In this document: piece by piece, positions 34,890 to 44,400 of the stretch
Position numbering within the stretch: the first letter of the stretch is position 1
Layout: each line of letters opens with the position of its first letter
Assembly: GCF_051251125.1 (NCBI RefSeq)
Contig: NZ_JBPCZL010000001.1
Origin: Carnimonas bestiolae
Lineage (GTDB): Bacteria > Pseudomonadota > Gammaproteobacteria > Pseudomonadales > Halomonadaceae
Strand: one strand, 5' to 3'
Length of the DNA: 64,000 nucleotides
The notes under the pieces: model-generated
What the model was told of the DNA's origin: nothing
Database searches by the model: none
What the model saw: the letters and a program-made list of their open reading frames with translations, nothing else
Program-made: the position numbers and the translations under genes

Positions 34890-34990
34890 AGTAGATTCCT
34901 TCCTCATCAAACCGAAGGTGGCCACGGTACTCGCGCGACCGACTCATTGCCATGATACCCTAGGAGTCAGGTATAGCTTAAGGATCACGC

Positions 34991-35557
34991 GTGACTTCAT
35001 ACTGCGATTCAGCCCCTGATCACCCCTGGCACGGCCCTTATCATGATCATGAATACGGGTTTCCGGTGCAGGACGACAACGCCCTGTTCGAACGACTAGT
35101 GCTCGAGATTAATCAAGCCGGTCTTTCATGGCTGACGGTACTGAAAAAGCGCGCCGCATTCAGCGACGCCTTCGAACACTTCGATATCGCGGCAGTGGCT
35201 AACTACGGCGACCAAGAGCGCGCTCGACTGCTCAACGATGCGCGTATCATCCGTAATCGCCTGAAGATAAACGCCGTTATTCACAATGCTGGCGTTATTC
35301 TCAAACTGAAAGAGAATTACGGCAGTTTCAAGGGATGGCTGGACGCTCAGCACCCACGCTCGCTGAATGAATGGACAGCGCTGTTCAAACGCACCTTTCG
35401 CTTTACCGGGCCTGAAATAGTCAATGAATTCCTGATGAGCACCGGTTATCTACCCGGTGCGCACCGCGAGGAGTGTCCCGTGTATCAACAGGCCCTTGAG
35501 CAGTCGCCGCCGTGGTCCACCCCTTCGACATCGTCTACCCACTCGTCCAAGGGCTAG
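34991..35557 (+). CDS. tag: DNA-3-methyladenine glycosylase I
   Basis: Removes 3-methyladenine from alkylated DNA. Starts at GTG 34991 (MTSYCDSAPDHPWHGPYHDHEYGFP). The 188-residue protein has the Tag zinc site in two halves, the N-terminal Cys and His (YCDS, YHDHEYG) and C-terminal His-x3-Cys (GAHREEC), and the helix-hairpin core LVLEINQAGLSWLTVLKKRAAF. One deviation: the usual CxW after the first Cys reads CDS. The C-terminal tail is Ser/Thr rich. metR follows 98 bp later. Confidence 0.93.
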   Translation: MTSYCDSAPDHPWHGPYHDHEYGFPVQDDNALFERLVLEINQAGLSWLTVLKKRAAFSDAFEHFDIAAVANYGDQERARLLNDARIIRNRLKINAVIHNAGVILKLKENYGSFKGWLDAQHPRSLNEWTALFKRTFRFTGPEIVNEFLMSTGYLPGAHREECPVYQQALEQSPPWSTPSTSSTHSSKG

Positions 35558-35655
35558 CGTTGTCGTCGCAGGGCATGCTGCACCACTGGCGAACTTGCCC
35601 GACGCTTGCGAGACCTCTACTGTTAACGATCCTCACGCAGACGCCAAAAAATATA

Positions 35656-36579
35656 ATGCTAGAACTTCGTCATCTTCGCACCCTGGTGGCCCTGCGCGAT
35701 TCGGGATCACTGGTAGAAGCCGCTGAACGCGTTCATCTCACTCAATCTGCGCTATCGCATCAACTCAAGGAGCTGGAAAATCGGCTCGGCGATTCGCTGT
35801 TTGTGCGCAAGACGCGTCCGCTGCAATTTACTCCCAGCGGCCAACGCCTACTAGCGCTGGCCGAGCAGATACTGCCCCAGGTGCGCCTCGCGGAACGAGA
35901 TATCGTGCGGCTGGCGGCAAAACGTAGCGCACGCCTGCACATTGCCATCGAGTGTCATAGCTGCTTCCAGTGGCTAATGCCTACACTCGACGAATTTCGC
36001 GAGCATGCGCCCGATGTCGAAATCGATATTCTTGGCAGTAACGTGTTTGAGCCGCTGGCGAGCCTGACCCGCGAAGAACTCGATCTGGTGATCACGTCCG
36101 ACCCGCTGCCGCTTGATGGTATCCACTACGAACCGCTATTCGGCTATCAAAGCCTGCTCGCCGTGGCTCCCGATCACCCGCTGGCATCGCAGCGCTTCGT
36201 CACCCCTCAGCAGATGCGTGACCAAACGCTGATTACCTATCCGGTTGAGCAAAATCGTCTCGACGTATTCAATCAGTTTTTAACTCCTGCCGGCGTCTAT
36301 CCGCAGGAACTACGCACTGCCGAGCTTACGATGATGATGATGCAGTTGGTCGCAAGCGGACGCGGTGTCTCGGCGCTGCCCAACTGGGCGCTAGCAGAAT
36401 ATCTGGAGCGGAATTATGTTGCTGCGGTGAAGTTGGGTGAGCAAGGGGTGTGGGGCACGCTATACGCCGCGATACGGCGCGAGCAGTTCGAACTTGACTG
36501 GATGAAGGCCTTTCTGGAAACCGCACGCTCTACCACGGCGCGCGTGCTGAGCGGAATTACCGCGCCGCTCAGCCACTAA
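35656..36579 (+). CDS. metR: LysR-type regulator MetR
   Basis: Homocysteine-responsive activator of methionine genes in related bacteria. The start is ATG 35656 (MLELRHLRTLVALRDSGSL); the open frame upstream is not family-like. The 307-residue protein has an N-terminal winged helix (LVEAAERVHLTQSALSHQLKELENRLG, FVRKTRPLQFTPSG) and a co-inducer domain with IAIECHSCFQWLMPTL, ELDLVITSDPL and YPVEQNRLDVFNQFLTPAG, closely following E. coli MetR throughout. No met gene is adjacent here. Confidence 0.93.
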   Translation: MLELRHLRTLVALRDSGSLVEAAERVHLTQSALSHQLKELENRLGDSLFVRKTRPLQFTPSGQRLLALAEQILPQVRLAERDIVRLAAKRSARLHIAIECHSCFQWLMPTLDEFREHAPDVEIDILGSNVFEPLASLTREELDLVITSDPLPLDGIHYEPLFGYQSLLAVAPDHPLASQRFVTPQQMRDQTLITYPVEQNRLDVFNQFLTPAGVYPQELRTAELTMMMMQLVASGRGVSALPNWALAEYLERNYVAAVKLGEQGVWGTLYAAIRREQFELDWMKAFLETARSTTARVLSGITAPLSH

Positions 36580-36597
36580 CCCGCGGCCGCAAGCACT

Positions 36598-38217
36598 TCA
36601 GCGCTTGCCCGCTTCCTCGCTATCGTCGTCCGCCAGCAGCAGAACGAAACGCGCGCCTCCCAGCGCGGGTGAGGTAGATACCGATACCCGCCCGCCGTGC
36701 CACAGCACGATGCGCTCAACAATCGCCAGCCCCATGCCAAATCCACCTCCCGCAAAGCGCCCATCAGAGGGACGTGCGCGGCTCGCATCGACACGGGTAA
36801 AGGGCTTGAGAATCCGCTTACGCTCGTCCTGAGGGACGCCTTCGCCGTTATCCTCAACCACCACTATGCTGACATGATGACGCTTGCAAAGCGTGATATT
36901 CACGCTGTCGACCGTGTGTTGCACGGCATTTTCGATAACGTTTTGAAGCGCACGCTTGAGCATGTGCACATCGCCCTGCACGCGGCACTTGTCACCGCCG
37001 CTTATTGTGAAGGTAATTCCGTTGGTCACACGCTCAAGCTGCTGCACGATGCCCTCGACCACCGAACGCAAATCGACCGACTCGGGAAAACTGCCGAGCC
37101 CGCCACGCGTCGCGCTATCAACCCGCGCGTAGGTGAGAATGTCGTCGATCAGCTTGTCCAGCGACTCGATATCGCCATCCACTTCCAGCAACTGGCGCTG
37201 AATGGCATCAGAGCCGCTGACATCGCCGATCATTTGCAATGCGAAGCGAATTCTCGACAACGGCGTGCGAAACTCGTGCGACACCGCCTGAATAAGTTCC
37301 TGCTGAGAATGCAGCGCCGCCTGTACCTGAGAGGCCATCACGTTCATGCGACGTGCTACTGGTCGGAAGCGAAGGCTAACGTCATCGGGAGAGAAAGAGT
37401 GGGAGCTCCCTTGGAAAAACAGCTCCGCATTGGCCGCGAGTCGCCGCATTGAGCGATTATCGCGCCAGAACAATGCCAGCGTTACCAGCGTTGCCCCGAT
37501 TCCTCCCAGCACCAGCACCAGTATTGCGATCCCAAAGGACACGCCATTGGCGAATGACGCCGGACCAATCTTTATCCAGCGGTGATCATCAAGAAGGATA
37601 TAAAAACTGGCGTGGGCATGCGCGTCGATAAGCGCCACGGGATCGCCCAGGTTCAGTCGTTCTATCTGAAGGTCGGAAAGGGCCGTGGGTCGGCCACTGC
37701 CAATCGTCATGGGCAGGCCGCTGGCCGCAATCAGACGCGTAAGACGTGCTTCTCGCGCCGCCGGCGGCACACCTTCTACCCAACTGCGCAACATCTGCAA
37801 AATATGAGAGGGAAAATCATTGGAAGCCGACACCGACGAGATGGCCAACACCGCCGTTCCATTGTTGATCCTACGGTAAAACGACCAATTGGAGCCGTTG
37901 AACGACGCCGATACGCCGGTCCAGCGCAGCAGCGTGCGCTCGCGGAAATTAAGATTGGAAGCCGGAGCGTTGAACAGCGACAGCCCTACCCCCAGCTTCT
38001 CTTCGTTGGCGTTTAGCCAACCCGCTCGATCAGACGGCTCTTGGTCTTCGAGCAAATAGGAGATAACGGCGGTAGGCAACGCTGCCAATTGCTCGCGATA
38101 GCGAAGGTCGCGTATCGCCTGATAGCCCCACAGCAGCAGTGCACAGATAGCAACGACGACCATTTGCCAAACGAAAATGGTCAGCAGTTGGTTGACGGAG
38201 CGGGGCCGGGCGGACAT
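36598..38217 (-). CDS. Two-component sensor histidine kinase, RstB-like
   Basis: Inner-membrane sensor of an OmpR/RstA-type two-component system; stimulus unknown. The 539-residue protein has two membrane helices (about 11-27 and 225-250) bounding a periplasmic domain of roughly 195 residues, a HAMP-like linker, the H-box VSHEFRTPLSRIRFALQ, the N-box LQNVIENAVQHT, and the G1/G2 boxes VVEDNGEGVP and GGFGMGLAIVERI. The start ATG overlaps the regulator's stop (TGATG), so the two are coupled. The adjacent regulator resembles RstA, hence the RstB comparison. Confidence 0.9.
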   Translation of the reverse strand: MSARPRSVNQLLTIFVWQMVVVAICALLLWGYQAIRDLRYREQLAALPTAVISYLLEDQEPSDRAGWLNANEEKLGVGLSLFNAPASNLNFRERTLLRWTGVSASFNGSNWSFYRRINNGTAVLAISSVSASNDFPSHILQMLRSWVEGVPPAAREARLTRLIAASGLPMTIGSGRPTALSDLQIERLNLGDPVALIDAHAHASFYILLDDHRWIKIGPASFANGVSFGIAILVLVLGGIGATLVTLALFWRDNRSMRRLAANAELFFQGSSHSFSPDDVSLRFRPVARRMNVMASQVQAALHSQQELIQAVSHEFRTPLSRIRFALQMIGDVSGSDAIQRQLLEVDGDIESLDKLIDDILTYARVDSATRGGLGSFPESVDLRSVVEGIVQQLERVTNGITFTISGGDKCRVQGDVHMLKRALQNVIENAVQHTVDSVNITLCKRHHVSIVVVEDNGEGVPQDERKRILKPFTRVDASRARPSDGRFAGGGFGMGLAIVERIVLWHGGRVSVSTSPALGGARFVLLLADDDSEEAGKR

Positions 38218-38918
38218 CAGAGCTCTCTAACGAAGAGATAGCCTTTGCTGCGAACTGTCTTGATACGCTGAGGGTGATTGGGGTCATCGCCAATCTTGGG
38301 ACGAATTCGCGACACCCGCACGTCGATCGAGCGATCCTGACCGTCGTATTTGATACCTCTAAGTGCCGAGAATATTTCTTCGCGAGAAAGAACGCGCCCT
38401 GCATTGGAGGCCAAAAACCACAGCAAATCGAACTCTGCACTGGTCAAATCGATACGCTCGGCATTCAGCCATGCTTCGCGCGTGCCCGAATCGATAACCA
38501 AATCCTTGAATTCCAGACGCCCTTCCGACGAGCCTCCTTCCAGCCCCTCGGAGCGGCGCATCAACGCCCTCATGCGCGCCAGCAATACGCGCGGCGGCAC
38601 TGGCTTGGGCACATAATCGTCGGCGCCCATTTCCAAGCCGAGCACTTGGTCCATGTCGTCAGTGCGGGCGGTGAGCATTAGGATTGGGCCGCTGTACTGA
38701 GGGCGCACGCGCCGACAGATCGAGAGGCCATCTTCGCCCGGCAACATAAGGTCGAGAATGACAAGGTCTGGGCGCAGCGCAAGAATTTGCTCGGCACCCT
38801 TCGCACCATCCTGTTCCACGCTTACCTGAAAACCATTACCTTCCAGGTATTCACGCGTCAGTGCTGCCAGACGATCATCATCCTCGATGATCAGAATATG
38901 GTCTTGGTGATTCTCCAA
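38217..38918 (-). CDS. OmpR-family response regulator, RstA-like
   Basis: DNA-binding partner of the downstream kinase. Start TTG 38918 (LENHQDHILIIEDDDR) has GGGAG 7 nt upstream; the frame is open further but not receiver-like. The 233-residue protein has the receiver with the acidic triad IIEDDD, phosphoacceptor Asp in LVILDLMLPGEDGL, the Thr in LMLTARTDD and the Lys in DDYVPKPVPP. A winged-helix C-terminal domain follows (LRGIKYDGQDRSIDVRVSRIRPK core, RIKTVRSKGYLF). The PKPVPPRVLLARMRALMRR and LRG-YDG-DRS stretches match E. coli RstA. Confidence 0.88.
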   Translation of the reverse strand: MENHQDHILIIEDDDRLAALTREYLEGNGFQVSVEQDGAKGAEQILALRPDLVILDLMLPGEDGLSICRRVRPQYSGPILMLTARTDDMDQVLGLEMGADDYVPKPVPPRVLLARMRALMRRSEGLEGGSSEGRLEFKDLVIDSGTREAWLNAERIDLTSAEFDLLWFLASNAGRVLSREEIFSALRGIKYDGQDRSIDVRVSRIRPKIGDDPNHPQRIKTVRSKGYLFVREL

Positions 38919-39178
38919 AACATGCTCCCAAACAATTACGTACCGTTGACCGCTATGCTTTTCTAACCGTCCAAAAAGTGGAGCATGCGCCCGCAACGCC
39001 CCATGGCGCTATCGATGCGATGCCCAACGGCCACCGAGCCGCCGCGTGCAACGCGACTGCCCCAAAATTTTGCCTCATCAGGGCACTAAGCAAGGCAAGC
39101 GCCGCCGCATTACCCTATCACAGCCTCAGGTATGCCTCTTCATCTTCGACTCAAACAATCTCGTTTGCGAGGAACATC

Positions 39179-39238
39179 ATGACCTATGCGGAATATAACC
39201 ATGACCATCGAAAAGGCAATTTAGTTCTTGCCGAATAA
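39179..39238 (+). CDS. Possible 19-residue small protein
   Basis: ATG 39179 to TAA 39238 encodes MTYAEYNHDHRKGNLVLAE, preceded by GAGGAA with 5-6 nt spacing and by the CAAAC-N6-GTTTG dyad. The ribosome site is good but nothing else supports coding; I do not recognise the peptide. Confidence 0.25.
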   Translation: MTYAEYNHDHRKGNLVLAE

Positions 39239-39634
39239 TCGAAAAAAGCAAACCAATAGAAAATTTTTTAGCGGCGCTACTGCGTTGACTTCTGGGCTCC
39301 AGAGCGCTTGTACACCAAATTACACAAGTTAGTCACATCTTATCCACTTGTGGGCGTAGCCGAAGGCCACTATCGTAAGGCTTAAGCGTGCGTCCGGTAT
39401 AGACTCAAAGCAGCAAGATAGGCCGCGCATGCTTCAAGTGGCAAAGAACAGTATGTGCACGTGCCACGTGCCCCTTGCAGGGGGTGCTAAAGCGGCGCCT
39501 CAACGTGCCGATATCGTCACACAGCGAGCCAGCCCCATATACCAGTGCCGATCGCCGGCTTCACGCAGGCGGTCGCAAGAGGATCGACATCATGCGATCG
39601 AATATCCAAGAATAAACTGACAACGCATAAACGA

Positions 39635-39752
39635 GAAACGCCCGGTGTTGCAGCACCGGGCGTTTCCAACAGCTTCGAAGGTTGCAGCCTTCGGAGCGAA
39701 ATTCAGGCAGGTATCCGACCTCCCCGCTTCATGGCTTTGATAGTGGTCGGAT
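39635..39752 (+). ncRNA. Cluster of three stem-loops, candidate structured RNA or terminator
   Basis: GAAACGCCCGGTG/CACCGGGCGTTTC (39635-39666, 13 bp, loop TTGCAG); CTTCGAAGG/CCTTCGGAG (39673-39696, loop TTGCAG again); ATCCGACC/GGTCGGAT (39713-39752, 24-nt loop, followed by TTTCC). The first could end a plus-strand RNA initiated in the gap, though its T-run is short. The group could also be the 5' leader of the gene at 39817. Stems are seen; function is inferred. Confidence 0.4.
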
Positions 39753-39816
39753 TTCCTGTTCACGTCAACCTCGTGCTTAAAAAAAGTACGAATTGAATGA
39801 ATCAAGAGGTTCGACC

Positions 39817-40122
39817 ATGGAACGCTACGTCGTTGTATGTGACATCCCTGCCGACACCGAGCGGTTCGAAAAGGTAAATGCTGCGCTTGAAAAAAGCGGC
39901 ACCTGTACCGCAGTCACCGATGGTACCTGGCTGATCGCAACCACTCTCAGCTCACGCGAACTGTTCCTTCGTTTGCGCATGCACAGCCTGGCCCAGGACA
40001 CGCTCTATCTGCTGGGCTTCGAGGATGCTCCCGAAGGATTCGGCCCACGCCGCATCAATCAGTGGCTCGACACCACCGAACCTACTCGCTTGCGCGTGGT
40101 GGGCGGAACCGAACACCGCTGA
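39817..40122 (+). CDS. Small hypothetical protein, ferredoxin-like fold
   Basis: Not recognised as a named family. The 101-residue product starts MERYVVVCDIPADTERFEKV (AAGAGG ribosome site upstream). It reads as beta-alpha-beta-beta-alpha-beta: strand YVVVCDIP, helix ERFEKVNAALEKSG, strands CTAVTDGTWLIAT, helix SRELFLRLRMHSL, strand TLYLLGFED, then a Gly/Pro/Arg tail ending near GPRRINQWLD. This layout resembles ferredoxin-like or Cas2/SinR-like small proteins, but there is no CRISPR or toxin partner nearby. Monocistronic, with the structured gap upstream and a terminator downstream. Confidence 0.7.
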   Translation: MERYVVVCDIPADTERFEKVNAALEKSGTCTAVTDGTWLIATTLSSRELFLRLRMHSLAQDTLYLLGFEDAPEGFGPRRINQWLDTTEPTRLRVVGGTEHR

Positions 40123-40150
40123 TTCGCTACTCACAGCGCCTGCCAAACAC

Positions 40151-40184
40151 AAAAACGCTGCCTCATCTGAGCGCAGCGTTTTTT
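40151..40184. terminator. Bidirectional terminator
   Basis: AAAAACGCTGC (40151-40161) and GCAGCGTTTTT (40173-40183), 11-nt loop, T6 on the plus strand and T5 on the minus. It separates the small unknown gene from the convergent flavin reductase gene. Confidence 0.9.
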
Positions 40185-40215
40185 CATGTCATCAGGCACC
40201 TTTGAATCAGAAGTG

Positions 40216-40824
40216 CTACTGCGGGCGCCGCATGTCGAAACGGGCCGCTTCGCTGATCGTAAAATAATCACCCGGACCGCCGCCTCGCGTTAGCGGTTTG
40301 GCGCCGACGGTGTCAAAAATACCATCGATGATTAAGCGCTGATCTATATGCACGCCCACCACTTCACCAAGCACCAGCCAACTCTCGATGTCACTGCCGC
40401 GGCTATCTTTCAGCTGCACCAACTGGCTTAGACGACACTCAAACGCCACCTGCGCCTCAGCAACTCTTGGCACCGCCACCTCGTGACTAGCTGCTGGCGC
40501 AAGCCCCGCCAGCGCGAACTCATCGACCTCCGGCCCCACTGCACTGCATGACAGATTCATCTGTTCGGCAAGCGCTTCGCTGGCCAGATTCCAGACAAAC
40601 TCACCGGTCGCCTCGATGTTTGCCACGCTGTCCTTACGCCCAACGCTGCTGAAGCCAATAATCGGCGGCACGTAGTTAAAGGCATTAAAGAAGCTGTAAG
40701 GCGCGAGATTGAGCGTGCCATCGCTACTGTGCGACGAGATCCAGCCAATGGGACGCGGCGCGATAATGGCGTTGAAGGGGTCATGAGCCAGCCCATGACC
40801 ATCTTTCGGCTTGTAAAAGTGCAT
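40216..40824 (-). CDS. Flavin reductase family / FMN-binding split-barrel protein
   Basis: Member of the flavin-reductase-like split-barrel family; some members supply reduced FMN to monooxygenases, others are of unknown role. The 202-residue product has IIAPRPIGWISSHSSDGTLNLAPYSFFN and PPIIGFSSVGRKDSVANIEATGEFVWN, the FMN-binding signatures, and a C-terminal barrel strand set (SWLVLGEVVGVHID). It starts at ATG 40824. No oxygenase partner is adjacent; the gene lies between the unknown small gene and putR. Confidence 0.9.
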   Translation of the reverse strand: MHFYKPKDGHGLAHDPFNAIIAPRPIGWISSHSSDGTLNLAPYSFFNAFNYVPPIIGFSSVGRKDSVANIEATGEFVWNLASEALAEQMNLSCSAVGPEVDEFALAGLAPAASHEVAVPRVAEAQVAFECRLSQLVQLKDSRGSDIESWLVLGEVVGVHIDQRLIIDGIFDTVGAKPLTRGGGPGDYFTISEAARFDMRRPQ

Positions 40825-40879
40825 GAAGACGATTCCCTATGTAAAACCACCCGACCAGCGTGGTTAGTGCGCTACGCCA

Positions 40880-41377
40880 CTATCGCAACACCCGAGTCGG
40901 CCGGATGTCCAGCAGCGGCGTGTCCTTGACCTCCTCCATCACCGCGAAGGTACGGGTTTCCCGAACGCCGGGCATATCCCATAGCACCCGACCGGCAAAC
41001 TCACGGTAACCCTCCATGCTGCGGTGACGTGTTTTGAGAAGATAGTCGAAACCACCGGCCACCATATGGCACTCGAGAATTTCAGGGCGGTCCTTGATCG
41101 CGTATTTGAAATCGTTAAACACGTTGGACACCGTGCGATCCAAAAACACTTCAACGAAAATCAGCAGTGCCGCATCCAGCTTGTTGGGATTCAAGCGCGC
41201 TTCGTAGCCCAGGATGAAGCCCTCCCTCGTCAGCCGCTGAACCCGGGCCAGCACGGCGCTCGGCGACAGATTAACCAGCTCGGCCAGACGGGTGTTGGCG
41301 ATACGCCCATCACGCTGCAATTCGTTAAGAATCTGGACATCCTTGCGATCAAGTTGGTAATCCTGCTCATCGCTCAC
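40880..41377 (-). CDS. putR: Lrp/AsnC-family regulator, PutR-like
   Basis: Likely proline-responsive activator of the divergent putA. The 165-residue protein has an N-terminal helix-turn-helix (LDRKDVQILNELQRDGRIANTRLAELVNLSPSAVLARVQRL core) and a C-terminal RAM ligand domain (FVEVFLDR, ILECHMVAGGFDYLLKTRHRSMEGYREF). The call rests on the family plus divergent pairing with a putA that lacks its own DNA-binding domain, as known for Rhizobium and Vibrio/Pseudoalteromonas-type PutR. The shared 117-bp region holds a palindrome. Confidence 0.85.
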   Translation of the reverse strand: MSDEQDYQLDRKDVQILNELQRDGRIANTRLAELVNLSPSAVLARVQRLTREGFILGYEARLNPNKLDAALLIFVEVFLDRTVSNVFNDFKYAIKDRPEILECHMVAGGFDYLLKTRHRSMEGYREFAGRVLWDMPGVRETRTFAVMEEVKDTPLLDIRPTRVLR

Positions 41378-41408
41378 GAATTTTTCCTTAAAAACTACTC
41401 AAATTTTA

Positions 41409-41421
41409 GTGAATAATTCAC
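41409..41421. promoter_or_regulatory. Palindrome in the putR-putA divergent region
   Basis: Perfect 13-bp palindrome GTGAATAATTCAC in a very AT-rich 117-bp region between the two divergent genes. A second, looser TTCAC-N9-GTGAG arrangement lies at about 41469-41487. Lrp-type regulators favour short AT-rich dyads, so this is a candidate PutR site. Confidence 0.5.
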
Positions 41422-41494
41422 CACATATTGCTTGATCATAGGCAAATAAACAAAGAAAGGCCTACCATTCACCCAATTTCCGTGAGTTTGCGCA

Positions 41495-44400
41495 ATGTCC
41501 GTCTCCGATCAACTCCCCAATAGTGCCGATAAGAACGCCGCCAATGGTGACTATCAGCCCTTTGCGCACATAACAACGTTCCCCGATCGCTCCGAGCTAC
41601 GACGGGCGATTACTCGCGCCTGGAGCCTGCCGGAAACCGAAGCAATTCCGACGCTGCTTGATTCAGTCGCGCTTCCCGAAGATCAAACCAAACGCGTCCA
41701 TGATCTTGCCTACAAAATTGCCGAAGGCTTGCGTAACAGCGAGTCTGCGCGCGGTAAGGAAGGGTTGATTCAGGGACTGCTGCAGGAGTTCTCACTCTCT
41801 TCGCAGGAAGGCATCGCCCTGATGTGCTTGGCCGAAGCACTGCTACGCGTACCTGACGCTGCTACCCGTAACGCGCTCATCCGCGACAAGCTTTACGAAG
41901 GCGACTGGAAGGCTCACCTCGGCAAAAGCAGCTCGACCTTTGTTAACGCTGCCGCTTGGGGACTCATGATCACGGGCAAGCTGGTGGCTCCGCCCAGCGA
42001 TAAAACCCTCGGCGCAGGGCTAACTCGCGCGCTAGGCAAGTTCGGTGAGCCGCTGATTCGCAAGGGCATGGATATGGCCATGCGCATGATGGGCGAACAG
42101 TTTGTTACCGGCGAAACCATCGAAAAGGCCGTCTCCAACGCCAAGCGCCTTGAGCAGAAAGGATTCCGCTACTCCTACGACATGCTGGGTGAAGCGGCAA
42201 TGACCGACGCCGACGCTCAGCGCTATATCAAGGATTACGAGACCGCCATCGAAGCGATCGGCAAGGATTCGGGCAGCAAGGGCGTCTACGAAGGCCCCGG
42301 TATTTCGATCAAACTGTCGGCGATCCACCCGCGCTACTTCCGCGGCCAGTACGACCGTGTTCAGAAAGAGCTCTACCCAGTGCTGCTGCGTCTCGCCAAA
42401 TTGGCCAAGCAGCACAATATCGGCCTGAATATCGATGCCGAAGAAGTTGAGCGTCTCGAACTGTCGCTTGATCTGCTTGAGCGCCTCTGCTTCGAACCTG
42501 AGCTGCAAGGCTGGGAAGGCATTGGTTTCGTTGTGCAGGGTTATCAGAAGCGCTGCTTCTACGTCATCGACTACATTGTTGATCTTGCCAAACGCAGCAA
42601 CCATCGCCTGATGATTCGTTTGGTTAAAGGCGCTTACTGGGATACTGAAATCAAGCGCACTCAGGTGGAAGGTATCGACGACTTCCCGGTGTTCACCCGC
42701 AAGCCTTACACCGATATTTCGTACGTCGCGTGCGCACGCAAGCTGCTCGATGCGCAGAAATACATCTACCCACAGTTTGCGACCCATAACGCGCGCACCG
42801 TTGCGACCATTTACGAAATGGCCGACCCCGCCACCTATTATCGTGGCCAGTACGAATTCCAGTGTCTGCACGGAATGGGCGAGCCGCTTTACGGCCAGAT
42901 CGTCAGCAGCGACAAACTTGATCGCCCCTGTCGTATCTATGCACCGGTAGGCAGCCATGAAACGCTGCTCGCTTACCTGGTCCGTCGCTTGCTCGAAAAT
43001 GGCGCCAACACTTCCTTCGTTAACCAGGTGGCTGACCCCAGCCTGCCGCTCGAATCGCTGATTCTTGACCCTGTCGCGCAAGCACAACGCTGGGCGGAAG
43101 AAGAAGGTCAGCTAGGTCGCTCTCATCCCCACATTACTACCGCGGGCACCTTGTACGGCAATGTTCGCCCCAACTCTCGCGGTATGGAGCTTACCAGTGA
43201 CGATCAGTTGGAAGCGCTGGAAAAAGGCTTGATTGAAAGTGCTTCCGGCCAGATCGACGGTGCACCGATTGTCGCCGCCTCGCTCACTTCAACCGAAGGC
43301 GAGCGCATCGACGTTATCAATCCGTCCGATCACAGCGATAAAGTGGGCAGCGTGCGCCAGATCGCCTCGGCCGACGTTGAGCGCGCCGTTCAGACGGCCG
43401 CCGACTTCGCACCGGAATGGGCCGCTTATGCGCCTGAAAAGCGTGCTGAAATACTGGATCGCGTCGCCGAGCTGATCGAGGAAAAACGCGAAGAGCTGAT
43501 GGGCATCGTGGTGCGTGAGGCAGGAAAAACCTACTCCAACGCACTGGCGGAAATTCGCGAAGCGGTCGATTTTCTCTATTACTATGCGCAGCAGGTACGT
43601 AGCTCATTCGACAATGCCTCGCACAAGGCACTGGGCCCGATTACCTGTATCAGCCCATGGAACTTCCCGCTGGCAATCTTCACCGGCCAGGTGGCAGCGG
43701 CACTGGCCGCCGGCAATACCGTACTTGCCAAGCCCGCCGAGCAGACCACGCTGATTGCCATCCGCGCGGTTGAGCTATTCCTTGAAGCGGGTATTCCGCG
43801 CGAAGCATTGCAGCTGATTCCCGGTGAAGGCAGCAAGGTAGGACCGCTGCTTACCGACGACGAGCGCATTCAAGGCGTGATGTTCACCGGTTCTACCGAA
43901 GTTGCTCGGCTGCTACAGCGTACGCTTGCCAAGCGTCTTGGCAATAACGGCAAACCCGTACCGCTGATCGCGGAAACCGGTGGCCAAAACGCGATGATTG
44001 TCGATTCTTCAGCGCTGCCAGAGCAGGTCATTCGTGACGTCGTCATGTCTGCCTACGACAGTGCCGGCCAGCGCTGTTCTGCGCTGCGCGTGCTGTGTGT
44101 GCAGGAAGACGTAGCCGAACGCACGCTCGATATGCTCAAGGGGGCAATGCGAGAACTGCAGCTGGGCGATCCCATGCAGCTGGCGACTGATGTCGGCCCG
44201 GTTATCGACGCCGAAGCGCGCGACAACATCAATCGCCACATCAGCACCATGCGTAGCAAAGGCCGCACCGTGCATCAGCTCAACCTTAATGGTGAAAGCG
44301 CCCAGCGCGCTGCCGACGGCGCAGGCACCTATGTGCCGCCCACGCTGATTGAGCTTGACTCTATCGCCGATCTTGAGCGCGAGGTGTTTGGCCCAGTACT

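Larger units (their letters stand above)
38919..39816. other. Long intergenic region with small ORF and stem-loops
   Basis: 898 bp between the regulator and a small unknown gene, the longest gap in the window. It holds a CAAAC-N6-GTTTG dyad (39152-39167) followed by a 19-codon ORF with a ribosome site (39179-39238). An AT-rich stretch (39238-39275) follows, then promoter-like TTGACT/TTGTAC (from 39284), a CCCC-TTGCA-GGGG hairpin (39471-39483) and a run of hairpins 39635-39752. No conserved protein is recognisable on either strand. Confidence 0.5.

Noticed and set aside
39340..39348. TTATCCACT, one mismatch from a DnaA box
   Set aside because: A single near-match without further boxes, AT-rich unwinding repeats or dnaA/dnaN/gidA neighbours; not an origin.
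39817..40122. Cas2 identity for the small ferredoxin-like protein
   Set aside because: No cas1, no repeat array and no clear Cas2 signature; only the predicted fold pattern is similar.
42032..43087. 351-codon minus-strand frame inside putA
   Set aside because: Mirror of the putA coding frame; composition typical of antisense shadows.
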